From: Cinclus cinclus
Lineage: Eukaryota > Chordata > Aves > Passeriformes > Cinclidae
Direction of reading: 5' to 3'
DNA: 64,000 nt
NCBI RefSeq assembly: GCF_963662255.1
Contig: NC_085067.1
Location: forward strand, 10,541,648 to 10,605,647
A program made the position numbers and the translations under genes. Position 1 is the stretch's first letter; each line of letters opens with the position of its first letter. Below, in pieces: positions 48,185 to 58,966 of this stretch. The notes under the pieces were generated by a model. It searched no databases, was not told where the DNA came from, and saw only the letters and a program-made list of their open reading frames with translations.

Positions 48185-48190
48185 AATAAA
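48185..48190 (+). terminator. SUPT4H1: SUPT4H1 poly(A) signal
   Basis: AATAAA about 294 nt after the stop, followed by a GT-rich stretch ('gttgtcattggttt' near 48219) suitable as a downstream element. Confidence 0.8.
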
Positions 48191-48279
48191 ACTCACTGCC
48201 TGGTCAGGGCTGGGTGCAGTTGTCATTGGTTTCATCACTGCAGGGTGGTGAGGTGGCGGGGGGGCTCACACTTGCCCCC

Positions 48280-48795
48280 TGTACTGGTTTGAAAAGCAAA
48301 ACCAGTGAGACTTCAAGTCAGTAATACAATTTTTAATAGGGAAGAGGAAAAAAAAAGAAAAAAAAACAAAATACATGCAATAATAAAAATAAAACCACTG
48401 ACAGAGTCAGAATACAGCCTGATACCCTGTCATTCAGGGTGCTGGTGCAGTTTTCCTCCAAAGGGTCCAGCGATGATGTGGATAAAAAAAAAACTGGTTC
48501 TTCCTCTGGAATCCAGTGGAAAAAGGCTGCCTTTGGCGTTCTAAACCTCAGTTTTTATCTAGGTAGGAAAGGCTTGGCTCGTCCTCCTGGCTGGAGCATC
48601 TCCCAATGGGATGATGTAATCTTATCATACAGTAGGACTCAATGGCCCATTAACAGAAGATACTTCCCACAGAGATAAGGATGATCACCCTTATCAGTTA
48701 TGGCCCATCAACAGAAGACATTTCCCACAGAGATAAGGATGATCACCCTTCTCAAATGGTAATAGAATATGTATGTTGTATTGTAAACCAGGACA
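48280..48795 (-). mobile_element. Solo LTR of an avian endogenous retrovirus
   Basis: 516 bp with inverted ends TGTACTGGTTT and AAACCAGGACA, flanked by ccccc on both sides (48275-48279, 48796-48800), a 5-bp target duplication, though homopolymeric and so weak evidence. It holds an A-rich patch at 48347-48370 and an internal 50-bp near-duplicate (48643-48692 and 48701-48750) with 'cccacagagataaggatgat' in both. On the minus strand an ATTAAA hexamer precedes the end, favouring minus orientation. No internal viral genes. It shares its termini with the LTR at 21504. Confidence 0.82.
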
Positions 48796-50567
48796 CCCCC
48801 CTACCTGTCAGAGCCTGTGATTGTCACTGCTTGTGCCATGGGCCATATTCCTGCCTCAAGAGGGGGATCCTGCCCTGGCTGTGCTGGTGCAGGATCCTTT
48901 GCTGTGGGAAATCTGCAGCTGGATGGAGCAGATATGGTGATGGCCAGTGCTTCCTGTGGAGGTGGTTACATGGAGGTCATGGAGCCTCGGGCCTGCAGGT
49001 CCTGTGCAAGGGATGCAGTAGTAGGATGGAGCTTCCAGGACCAGCCACTGGCTGTTGCTGGGCTCCAGGGCAGGCAGACCAGGACGAGCCCATTGCTGGT
49101 GTGGTTGGGAGGCAGCACCAGGCCTTGCACAAGAAGGGGTGGGAACACCCACTCATGGCATGCCCAGCCCAGGGAGCCTCACGCTGGCAGTGCCACGGGG
49201 TGGCAGCATGGTCTTGTGCTGGGGCTGGAGAACTGCTGGAGTCCGACTGAGCGCAAGCTCCATTTTCTGCTGTTTCAGAGCAGTTTTCAATCCGACTGCC
49301 TTCTCCTGGCTGCAGGGAATGGTGGAGCTGCTCCAAGGCTGGAGCCACATCAGGACCCTTGTCCCCTGGCCCATGATGCAGAGGAGGTGACAAGAGGGCT
49401 CTGCACAGGACGCTGAGCAGGATGGGCTTGTTTGACTGGGGTTGCCGTGGGGTTGAGGCTCCATGGTTCTCCTCTCCCTTCCTGGGAAGTTGCAGTCGCT
49501 GCTCAGGGCTGGGAACTTTGCTTAGGAAATTGTCCCCAGGGAGCAGTGCGCACTGTCAACTGTCTCTGTCGGGGAAACTGAGGGGCTTTGAAACCCTGCA
49601 GAGACCTCACCCCTTCTAGAAGCTCGAGTGCTCCAGGATATGTAGAGTTAAGTCTGGCAGGAGCTGCAGTGCAGATGCAAATGATCACCCCAGTGAGGAA
49701 AATTAAAGTGGTGGTCCTTGAAAGCTGCACCTGCTGTGCCTACAGCGCTACCAAGAATGCAGTGCCTCTCACCAGACTGGCCCCTGAGCCCAATCCCCAT
49801 GCTGGGCCTGCATCCCACACCTCAGTAACCCTCTGCTCCCACAAGGCTCCCAAAAGCAGCCCTTCAGTGAGACTCCAGCCCTGGCGCTGTCTGGGGTTTG
49901 TACCAGCAAAAAAAAAAAAAACCAACAAAAAAACCACAAACAATGCGGAGCTTTATTCGCTGTAAAAAAAGTAGGGCAGGGAGCTCTCACGTTGAAGAAC
50001 TGGAGGAAAAATGTGCGGCAGCAGCCAGAGTGGGAATAGGGAGAGAAAAACGTCAACGGCCTGGGAGCTGAGATATGAGTCAGTTCGGCTCCACCCCCTG
50101 CACCAAATGACGCTCAAATATTTCAGCCAGGCCCGAAAATGCTGCAGGTTTGGCATCCGGAGCAGGCTGGCAGATCTAGGCAGCGGGGCCAGGGCAGACT
50201 CGCCAACAGGTCAGGAAACACGAGCCAGTGGATTTTCGTGCAGCTTTTGAGAACCGATACCCCGGCTCTCCCTGCGGACCAGAAAAGCAACTTTCCAAAC
50301 CGCAAAGCACTCGGTGCCTGTGCAGAGGCAGCTGCTGGGAAATGCCTGTCCCCACCTGCCTGGGGACGAGACCTGCCACAGCCGGCTCAGAGCAGCCCTC
50401 GGGCTCTCATCTGGGCCACCCGGGCTTCAGGGGAAGGGGGACGTGCATGAGAGCACATTGAACCCAGCCCAGCGGGCCGAGGCAGGGTGACACCCCCCCC
50501 TCCCATTTTGCTCCTGGAGCTGCTCTGTGCCTGGTACATTGAGGTGCTGCCGGGGCTGACAGTGGAA
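48796..50567. other. Non-coding intergenic stretch
   Basis: Several overlapping open frames (for example 48681-49250 and 48817-49416 on plus, 48977-49393 on minus) without recognisable domains. An A-rich tract occurs at about 49907-49945. A mildly GC-rich patch lies near 50150-50450. No gene supported. Confidence 0.5.
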
Positions 50568-50945
50568 TGAATCATGGAATGTTTTGGATTGGAAGTAACT
50601 TTTAAAGACCATGTCGTCCTGTACCTTGCCATTGGCAGGGACACCTTCTGCTGTCCCATGTTGCTCCAAGCCCTGTCCAACCTGGCCTTGGGCACTGCCA
50701 GGGATCCAGGGGCAGCCACCACTTCTCTGGGCACCCTGTGCCAGGGCCTGTCCACACTCACAGCCAGGAATTCCTGCCCAATATCCCATCTAATACAGGC
50801 CATTGTAAATAGTCTCTTTCCATCCTTCCTGTAATTTCCCTTCAGCTACTGGAATGCCACAATTAAGTCACCATGAAGCTTCTTTTTCCATGTTGAACAA
50901 TCCAAATTCTTCCAGCCTTTCCTGATAGGAGAGATGCTCCTACTC
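50568..50945 (-). repeat. CR1 LINE 3' fragment, longest in the window
   Basis: Antisense: 'atcatggaatgttttggatt', 'gttgctccaagccctgtcca', 'gcagccaccacttctctggg', then 'gttgaacaatccaaattctt' and 'ctgataggagagatgctcct'. About 380 bases. Confidence 0.93.
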
Positions 50946-52559
50946 TCTGAGAATCATTCCTGCTTCATCCTAAATCCACTATCACCTGCTTTACTGGCTC
51001 CCAGTGTGGACTTGGACTTTCGCAGGTTTGCTTTTTGGCCGCCCTGTGTGCCTGGGGAAATTGGTTACCTCAGGGATGTGGAAACCTTTGGAGACAGGTG
51101 GCAGGGGTGGGGGGAAAGACCCAAACAAGCCCCAGCTTAAGACTGTTTTCCTTGGAAACTGGCTGAGGAGACCTTGACAGGTGGAGATGATGGGGAAGAT
51201 GAGCTGAGTTGTCCTGGTACCTGGAATGAAATGCTGCTGTAGTGAGGATGGCAAAGCCTGGGGCATGCCAGGAATGGGTGCCCCATCCTGCCTGTCACCT
51301 CTGTATTGGGGCATATAGGCAGAAGCCACTGAGGCCTCTGTGTCTGATGTGGTGGGGAGAAGAGGGGCCCAGGGCCAGATCTGAGCAGCAGCAGGAGGAT
51401 GGCAGTTTTGGGGGGTGGGAGAAGAAGGGAGGCAAGCTTCCAGTGCTCTCAAAGCACGGCAGGAGCAGGGCCCAGCTGTCAAGTGCCCATCCCAAGGGAT
51501 CCCTGGTGCACTGGGATGAAGGCAGGTGGGCAAGGATCTGGGATGTGCTCCCTGCTCAGGGGGCCTCCAAGGAAACAGGGAGCTCTGATGAATGAAGGGT
51601 CCTCTGGGTGCTTTCCCCTCAGGAATTGCAGTGGAAGGAGGAGGCTCTGCTTTGTGAAGGGGAGGCACTGGTGGGCTCCTGACAGAGGCCTGCAAAGGGC
51701 ACGTGGAAGTAGAACATCCACCCCTTTGTAAGCTCAGGGCTGACTGCAAAGAGCCCTAGACTGCTTCATGGTGGGTACCTCCAAACCCATCTGCCCACAG
51801 AGTTGGAGTTCTGGAGTCTGGTGGGGGTGTCCCAACCCTACTCTAGTCTGAGAGTTTTCACCTCCCTGGTCTACTCCATCATGGGAAGGGAGATGCCAAG
51901 GGTTGGGAGGGACAGACTGGAGTCTCAGCTCGGCAGTGGAGATGGCTGTGGGTGCTGAGGACACATTTCCTGGGGGAACATGGCAAACTGAGACCACAGC
52001 TGAAATCCAAGAAAGCATTTGAGAATCTGATGGTATCTCCTCCACCCCAGCTCTCCCAGACCTCCTTTTGCATCCCAGGTAGCACTTGTCCTTCCCTCCT
52101 CCTGGCCAGCTGCATGTCACCCAGGCTGATGCTGGTGTTGAGCTGGAAGGGGCTTTTCCTCTCCAAGGGAATGGTCCTTCTGCATAGGCAGTTGCAGGAG
52201 AACCACTGAGTGCCCAAACAGAGCCCTGGGACTTGCTTTGAGAAAGGACATTGCACCTCTGGTCCCCAAACATCCCAGATGTGTGATACAGGGCAACACA
52301 CTCCGGTGTGTCCAGGATCTGTCCCCTTGGCCAGGTGAGGGCTTTGGAACTGCACAGCTGGCCTGGAAAGGTGCCACCAATGCCAGCTTTGGGGAAATGC
52401 TTCCTGGCCCTGAGTGTCTGTCCCCCTTCTTCCATGTCTCTGGCCCTCAGAGATGCTCAGCTATTCCTGCCCCTTGTCCTGGAGGGTCAAGGTCAAGGGA
52501 CAGCAAGATCTGTCACCCACAGAGCTTAGCCCTGCACCTCCTCAGCTCATCCTGCCATG
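50946..52559. other. Non-coding intergenic stretch
   Basis: Open frames of 110-250 codons overlap on both strands (for example 50991-51749 and 51734-52435 minus) but carry no domain, signal or splice support. No repeat recognised. Confidence 0.5.
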
Positions 52560-52807
52560 GTGTTTCTCATCCCTCCTTCCCGGTATCCCTGCCGAGCATC
52601 TTCCATCCCGAGAAGAAGGGGAAACAGGAATCGCACATTCTGCAGCACGGGGTGCCGTGGGAGGCCCTCCAGACCCCCGGCCCGTGGGGTCCCTTCCCCC
52701 ACCTGCATGGCCGGTAGCAGCAGGTGCCTCGGAAAGTGACGGAGCAGCCCCGGGCCCGGCCCAACCGCCCTGCGCCTGCCACTGGCGCAGCCGGGCCGCG
52801 ATTTTGG

Positions 52808-52817
52808 CCATATTTGG
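52808..52817. promoter_or_regulatory. CArG box (SRF site)
   Basis: CCATATTTGG fits the consensus CC(A/T)6GG exactly and is embedded in otherwise GC-rich sequence, which makes chance less likely. Confidence 0.6.
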
Positions 52818-52931
52818 GCAAACCCAGCTCCGTGTCCCCCGCCCGCCCGCGTCACTTCGCCTTTTTGAGGTTTCCCTCGGCGCTCTCATTTGCCTCCCGC
52901 CCGCCGCCTCCCCGGCCCGGCAGTTTCTGGT

Positions 52932-52938
52932 TGAGTCA
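52932..52938. promoter_or_regulatory. AP-1 (TRE) consensus
   Basis: TGAGTCA, 115 bp from the CArG box in the same island. A CArG/AP-1 pairing is common in immediate-early and macrophage-active elements. Activity here is inference. Confidence 0.45.
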
Positions 52939-53110
52939 CTTTTAACGGCCCCGGGGCACCGGCGGGGCACGGGCAGGGCTGCGGGGCTCCGAGCGCTCGT
53001 GGAGCTCCCCCGAACATCCCGCTCGGGACCCCAAGCCCCTGTGCCCGGTGGGGAAATGGGGCTCGGCCCACGCCGATACCGCAGCCCCTCTTTTGGGTGC
53101 AGAGGTGGCC

Positions 53111-55157
53111 TCTCAGCCGTGCCACAGTTGCTGCAGTTCTTCCTTGAAGGTTTGCCATGATGGTGGCAGACAATGCTCTTCCTATCCAAAAAGTTCTCGG
53201 GGCAGTGGTTTGCACTCTTGATTTTTTGCTGCTGCAGATCCCTAGCACCTGCTCTCCTGAGCATCCCAGCTCAGAGCCCTCTGTCCCAGGAGTCTTTTAG
53301 GAGGTCACCCTTTGCACTGTCAGAGAGAGCTGTGCCCATCCCTGTGCCTCTGTGCTGTGTTCTCAGAGAGATGTGGTGCACTGGGAATGCTGTCATTAGG
53401 CTTCAGTGTTAGTAGTGGCCTGACTGAGACACTGTGGCTCCTTTGGAGCCTGGCCAGGAGATGCTACAGCTTGGCTGTGGAACCAGTGGCTCACTCGGCC
53501 ACTTCACTGCTGGCCCCAGGGCAGTGGAGGTGGTTCAGGAAGGGTTTGGGTAAGACCATCCTGTTCCTCCTTCTCTTCCTCCTGTTCCTCCTCTTCCTCC
53601 ACAAGATGTCAGTTGATGGAAGCCATGGGGTGCTGGATGGATGGGAATCCTGTGAGCGTGGCAGGGCAGCTGCCTGTCCCCAGCACGGAGCGGGGTTCCC
53701 AGCCCAGGCCGAGGGCCCAGCAGGAGCTCATCTCCCAGCCCTGGGGCTGAGCGCAGCACTTCCCCTGCCGGCAGAACAAACCGCAGGCGAGCAGGGGAAG
53801 TTGGTGCAAAGCCGATAAGAAATATCAGCGCTTTCACAGTGCCTGGGCTGCAGAGCCCGACAAGGGCCCTTCCCCCTGCCGTGCCTGGGGCCGGCGGCGC
53901 TGCTACCCCGAGCTCGGGCTCCAGCTCCCCTGCACTCCCCGATACTGGGAGAGTTACTGGAAAAGGAACAGCCCTGCGGGCCGAGGGGACCTCAGGGCTG
54001 CAGGGTGGCAATGAGGCACCTGCAGTGCTCCTTTCAAAGGAAATTTTGGGGTGCGTGGCAGTGCTTGACCTGCATCAAGGTGCCCTGAGACCAGGGCAGG
54101 GTAGAGTGGGGGAGCAGTGCCCTGGGGGGTCATGGTTTGTCTCAGGGAGCTGCACCTAGGGGTACTTCAGCAAGCCCCTGGGAGACACCAAGCAGGGGGG
54201 TAGAGTGTGCAGAGGGGCCTTGGGAAAGCTGGGGACCGGATATTCTCATGAGGTTCTCAGGGGAGGAAATGCAGCTGTTTCAGCCTCCCCCGACCCCAAA
54301 AATCTCCTGGAGATCCGTCAGACAGACAGAGTGGACTAAATGGTCCAGAGACAAGGGCGGGAGCAGGAATTCCTGCAGCCTTATTTGCCAGCCAGTAAAA
54401 TTAACCAATGGCTGGGGAATGTGGTAAGTTCATCATCAGAGAAGATAACTTTCAGAGACCTTGTCAGAGCCCAAGGAGCCAGATCTGCTGATTTCTTCCT
54501 TTCTGAGACCCATGCAGGCAGAAGGAAACCAGCTCAGGACCCAAAATGTCACATCCCCTATCCGTGCTGGGCTGGGGAAAGAGGAAGCGTCACCTCCCCC
54601 CACTTCTCTGCTGGGAAAGTGCCCGTGGCCTCCCTGCATGGCCCCTCAGCAACACAGGCAGGTGCTGGGCAGGGCTCTGCTGGGGACTCCATTTTGGAAG
54701 GCACAGCTTCCTCCCCACTGCCATCCTGCACATCCCCAGCTCTGGCCATGTGCTTCGCTCTTCCCTGACATCTTGTCCTTGGGTGCCATCTCCCCCAGCT
54801 GCCTCTGTTGGGAAATATCTTCATCCTGCTTTGCCCCATGGTCAGCCTCCAGCTCAGGTTTCCTCACTGGACCTGACTTCTCACCCTGTCCCCTCCTCCC
54901 AGCCTGCAGTATTTACTAGGGACCAGTTTGTCATCAGCCAGAAGCATGGCCTTGACCCTGGGTCACAGGGGTAAAGTCCCTCAGTAGCACCTCTGGGGCC
55001 AAATCTCTCTCTAGTTTCCCCCCAAAAGGCTCCTTTCTCTGTACCCTGTGCAGCTTTCACCCCTTGTGATGGCACCCACCACTTCTGGGGACTGTGCCAT
55101 GGCACTGAGGTGGCTGATGGCCCTGGGGGATGTCTCCAGGAAGGTCTCTGGGTTGGC
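53111..55157. other. Non-coding intergenic stretch
   Basis: No gene. A pyrimidine-rich patch with repeated ttcctc units lies at about 53558-53600. Moderate GC. Short frames only. Confidence 0.5.
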
Positions 55158-55266
55158 AACAATCTGCTCTCAGGCACAGGGTGGAATTGTTGTGGTGTCC
55201 TGTGCAGGGTCAGCAGACGGATTTGATGATCTTTGTGGATCCCTTCCAAAAGAGGATATTCTGTGG
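55158..55266 (+). repeat. CR1 LINE 3' fragment
   Basis: Sense: 'tcaggcacagggtggaattg', 'ttgtggtgtcctgtgcaggg', 'gatgatctttgtggatccct', 'aggatattctgtgg'. Diverged copy of the subfamily at 29241, 42051 and 47488. Confidence 0.8.
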
Positions 55267-56480
55267 TTAACAACAAAAATTATATTTACGTGTTTCAGGT
55301 CCCCAGGAGGGTCAGTCTGGGAAGCACCCAAAGTCACCTGCCATCAGGAGGCCATCCCATGAATCTAGCCTGCACGTGGTAGCCTCTGCCATGGACGAGT
55401 GGCTGCCTACCATGGGTGAGGCAGCATGATGCTCCTGGCCTTAGAGCTGGGGCCTCGGCAACATCACCGACAGCACTTACATTCCTTGCTGAATTTTTCT
55501 CCAGCACAGGGAACACAGTGTCCCCATCCCCATGACCATAAGGGATGGAGATGGGCACAGGGCCAGGGAAGGGTGGGAGACAGGGCAGCCCTTGGTGGCC
55601 TAATGCACAGGGTTCTGTTTGTTTTTTTCCACTGAAACTTCCACCGGTTCAGCTGAAAAGGCTGTGGAAAGGGCTTCCCAACCAATTCCCTCTCTCCTAA
55701 AGCCTCCTTTACCTGCTGCCATCAGCACACATGCAGCTCAAGTCAAATCACTTCTGCCTGTGCTGTTGCTTGGCAGAAGCTTATTTTTGGCTTTGCTCTC
55801 CCCCTGCCTCCTGCAAACCTCACCAGTACCCTTTTTTTATACATTTCCATCCAGATTATCAATGTTGAGAGTGAATCACATTGGCCTAAAAAGAAGCCTA
55901 TTTCAGAGGCACGTGAAAAACAGTGCAGGGACAGACGTGGCCCCATTTATGGTCACTTTTGGGGATTTAGTTTGTAGGTTTTGATCTAGTTTAGTGGTGG
56001 GCTTTCCCTGGCACTGGGATGGGGTGCTGCTGACCATGCAAAATCCTCCTGCTCCATGTCCCAGCACCATCTCAGTGCTGTCACCAGGGCCATTGTGATG
56101 TGCCAACCTCCAAATCCATCTTTCGATTTTCTTCTTGGGGCCTCACATCCCTGTTGGTCACTACAGCTGCCCAGGGCCAGGCGAAGTTTGGTGTTGCAGA
56201 CCCCTGATGGGGTGAGAGGCTTCAGGAAGCCTCTTGCGCCACATGTGCTTCCTAAAGCACAGGTTTAGGGCCTGTGACTCACTGGCACCTGTGTCCCCCC
56301 TGCTTCCCCCCAATGACCAGGCAGCTCCTGAGTCCGGCAGCCCCTGCCACAGGCTGCTGGACCATCCGTGGGCAGGAACTGCCCCCATGCCATTCCCACC
56401 ACTAGGATGGAGCGAGGGCGCACGGTGCAGCCGAGCAGCCATGGGAGGTGGATTCAGTTACTGTCACCCGGTGCAAACAC
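55267..56480. other. Non-coding intergenic stretch
   Basis: Nothing recognised on either strand. Confidence 0.5.
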
Positions 56481-56540
56481 TTTTTTTTTTCTTCTCTCTT
56501 TTCTTCTCTTTCTTTTTTTTTTTTTTTTTTTTTTTTTTTT
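56481..56540. repeat. 60-nt pyrimidine tract ending in T28
   Basis: All C or T on the plus strand, ending in an uninterrupted run of 28 T. Could be a repeat tail or a simple-repeat expansion. Length may be unreliable in assembly. Confidence 0.9.
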
Positions 56541-56734
56541 GCACAAGCATGTTTGTTGCTGTCAGCAGCAAAGCCCAAGAGAGCGTAACCGGCTGCGGTC
56601 GGGCTGCAGGGCGGCACTGGGTGGGACCAGCACCGTTATCTGCTCCGCTGCGACAGCTCTTCCTGTGGTGGAGCCACGTGGGCAGGATGGGGTTAAAAGC
56701 AGCCCTGTGCCCCGTAGGAGCCCATTGCTCCCCA

Positions 56735-56915
56735 GCCAGCACCCCATGCACGACACCAGCAGCAGCACCCAGCACGGGCCACCAGCACCTGGCTTGGGCC
56801 ACCAGCACCTGGCACTCACCTCCATGGCTGGTGTGGACCACCGGCACCTGCATGGGTCACCCACAACCCAGCATGGGCCACCCACACCCAGCGAAGGCCA
56901 CCCACGCCCTGACCC
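56735..56915. repeat. Imperfect ~20-bp minisatellite
   Basis: Recurring 'gggccaccagcacctggc' and 'gggccacccacacccagc' units, around eight copies with decay towards the right. Open frames across it on both strands are repeat-derived. Confidence 0.75.
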
Positions 56916-57514
56916 GGTAACAGGGACCCAGCGAGGCGCCCGTGCGGTGCTGGAGGACCAGCATGGGGTGGCCAGGGGCGCTGGCATCTGTGGCTCTGAT
57001 GCCACCGTGAGGGGGCAGTGGGTGCCAGGGGCCAATGACAGGTAAGGGGGTCCTCCCCACAGGGGGGCACAGTGGGGTGGCAGGGGAGGAGGTGCCGTGC
57101 TGGCAGGCGGGTGGCAGTGGGAAGTGCCCAAAGCAGAAGTGACAGCCAGGGGGTTTTTGGTGGCAGCCAGGACGGGATCGGGTGGATGTGGAGGCTGGTG
57201 TGTGGCAGGTGAGGCTCATGGGGCTGGGTGGTGTCAATCGTGGGGATTTGCAGGTAACCCCGAAGGGCTGTGGGGGCATCTGAAGGATCTCCATGTGTCT
57301 GGCAGATGGGGTGAGGGGGGCCCAAGGGGAGTGAGTGCCAGGACGGGGAGCTCAGGGCAGCAGGTGGGCAAAGGGGACTTCAGTAAAGGAAGGGAGAACA
57401 AGCAGGGTCCCCATGAGGACTTTTCAAGAGGGACCCATTGCCATAGGATCTTCACCATAGGGACAAGGCAGTGCAGGGGATTCCCGTCACATGGATGGTG
57501 TTTAAAGTGGGCTT

Positions 57515-58260
57515 GCCACCACAGGGACAAAGCAAAGGAGCCCTCTGTGGCCAGGTTGCCATTTAGGTGGGGTCCTCTCATCAGGACATGGCATGGTGGG
57601 CTCTCTGTGATGCAAATGGGATTTGAGGGACAAAGATGGAGTTCGAAGTGGGACTCATCCTTGGGGTCCAGGTGTGGGGGTTCTCTGAAACCAGGGTGGG
57701 ATCTGAAGGGCAGCAATGGAGTTCAAGGTGGAATCTCCCCTGTGGGGACAAGGCAAGGGGGTCCTGTGGGAATGGGATGGGGTATGAGGTGGAGACGTCC
57801 CTATAGAGTCAAAGCAAACATACCCTCTGTGTATAGGATGAAGTTTGAGAGGGGGTGATGGGGTTTGGGGTGGGGTCCCCACCAACAGAGACCAAGCATT
57901 TGGGTTCTCTGTTACTCAGATGGGGTCTGAGGTGGATTCCCTCACTGATGGACAAGTAAAAGCTTATTCCTGTGACCAGGATGGGGTCTGATGTGAGGTC
58001 CTTCCTTTGGGAATGAATCAAAACTGTCCCCTATGACCAGAACGAGGTATTAAGTGGCCTCTGTGCCTGGGGGGAAAAAGTAAGGATGTCCCCTCTGCTC
58101 AGGACAGGGCTCGAGGTGTGGCTATGGGGTATGAAGTAGGGTCTCACCTATGGGGAAAAGGTGAGGCTGCCCCCTGTGCTCAGGATGGGGATTCTGGGGA
58201 GACAAGGGAGGGCAAGATGGGATCTTTCCCCTGGGATAAGGATGTCCCCCATGCTTGGCA
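57515..58260. repeat. Degenerate ~65-80 bp tandem array beside miR-142
   Basis: About eleven diverged units, each with a 'gggacaaagcaaagg'-like head, 'ccctctgtg' and 'accaggatggggtctgaggt', starting near 57521, 57588, 57661, 57736, 57806, 57885, 57949, 58013, 58073, 58152 and 58229. It ends about 190 bp upstream of the pre-miR-142 hairpin, so it is probably transcribed with the primary microRNA. Confidence 0.75.
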
Positions 58261-58465
58261 TGGCTCCTAGGAGGTGACTCTGCCAGAGGCTCTCTGTCCT
58301 GGGGCCAGATCACACCTGCCATTCCTGTCCTTGGCCATATCAAGGCCAGAGGTGCCCCATGGCAGGGCCCTGTGCGGGGGCATGGCACTGGCCCTGTGTG
58401 GGGGAAGGAACTCCGCGCCGGAGGAGAGCGGCCGCCGACAGCGACTCAGAGACAGTGCAGTCACC

Positions 58466-58486
58466 CATAAAGTAGAAAGCACTACT
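58466..58486 (+). ncRNA. MIR142: Mature miR-142-5p
   Basis: 21 nt on the 5' arm. Seed ATAAAGT (positions 2-8). Exact ends are inferred from the family. One-base shifted isoforms are known for this arm. Confidence 0.95.
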
Positions 58487-58502
58487 AAACAGCACTGCAG
58501 GG

Positions 58503-58525
58503 TGTAGTGTTTCCTACTTTATGGA
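58503..58525 (+). ncRNA. MIR142: Mature miR-142-3p
   Basis: 23 nt on the 3' arm. Seed GTAGTGT. Identical to the vertebrate sequence as I know it. The 5' end can vary by one base in other species. Confidence 0.96.
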
Positions 58526-58829
58526 TGAGTGTACTGTGGGCTACGGAGAAGAGAGCACGGAGCAGCACCAGACCCACGAGCCCACCGAGAGCCGCCGCAG
58601 GCCAAGAGCGGCCCCTGGCCCTGCCTGGCTCAGGGCACCCACCCAGAGCTCCTCCACACTCCTGCGGATGCTCTGCTTGTCTCCACGTGTCCCCCTGGCA
58701 CCTGGGATGGCCACGTGGGCAGAGGGGCTGCCAGCCCAGTGTCCCATGTGTGCCACTGAAGGGACCCACCCCATTGGAGTAACCCTCCCACCGGGAGGCC
58801 AGGTAGACAGCAGAGACTCCAAAGCACAT

Positions 58830-58835
58830 TTTATT
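58830..58835 (-). terminator. Minus-strand AATAAA
   Basis: TTTATT on this strand reads AATAAA on the minus strand, in the context gggggaataaaatgtgctttg, which is like a real 3' end. No minus-strand gene was recognised to its right. Confidence 0.25.
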
Positions 58836-58960
58836 CCCCCATCTTCATTTTCCACGTGGCAAAGCCCTGGGAAGAGCTGGGCAGTGGCGGCCACATGCAG
58901 CACGGGACACAAAGTGGGGTTCCTGGTGATTGCTGGGTTCAGCGGGGTGAGTGACTGCTA

Positions 58961-58966
58961 AATAAA
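58961..58966 (+). terminator. MIR142: Candidate poly(A) signal for primary miR-142 transcript
   Basis: Canonical AATAAA about 420 nt downstream of the hairpin on the same strand, followed within 30 bases by a GT-containing stretch. Plausible 3' end of the primary transcript. Not proven. Confidence 0.4.

Larger units (their letters stand above)
52560..53110. promoter_or_regulatory. CpG-rich island with CArG box and AP-1 site
   Basis: Abrupt rise in G+C and CpG density, with runs such as 'cccgcccgcccgcg' and 'ggcccggcagtttctgg'. It contains a perfect SRF site CCATATTTGG (52808-52817) and a consensus AP-1 site TGAGTCA (52932-52938). It lies 4.6 kb after SUPT4H1 and 5.6 kb before miR-142, all on the plus strand. 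It could be a promoter of the primary miR-142 transcript, an enhancer, or an unannotated gene start. No coding exon is supported. Confidence 0.55.
58451..58538 (+). ncRNA. MIR142: pre-miR-142 microRNA precursor
   Basis: An 88-nt hairpin whose arms carry the vertebrate miR-142 sequences unchanged as I know them: 5p arm at 58466-58486 (beginning CATAAAGTAGAAAG) and 3p arm at 58503-58525 (beginning TGTAGTGTTTCC). Flanking stem bases GACAGTGCAGTCACC and GAGTGTACTGTG pair as in human. The loop reads CTAAACAGCACTGCAGG, one base longer than human and with a G-to-C change. miR-142 is expressed in haematopoietic cells and represses targets by RISC. Synteny downstream of SUPT4H1 agrees with human 17q22. 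Confidence 0.99.

Noticed and set aside
56234..57131. Frames of 180-230 codons on both strands with Phe/Lys runs and His/Pro/Thr repeats
   Set aside because: Generated by the T28 tract and the ~20-bp minisatellite.
57097..57858. 253-codon plus-strand frame upstream of miR-142
   Set aside because: It follows the tandem array. The repeating peptide pattern mirrors the DNA repeat, with no domain.
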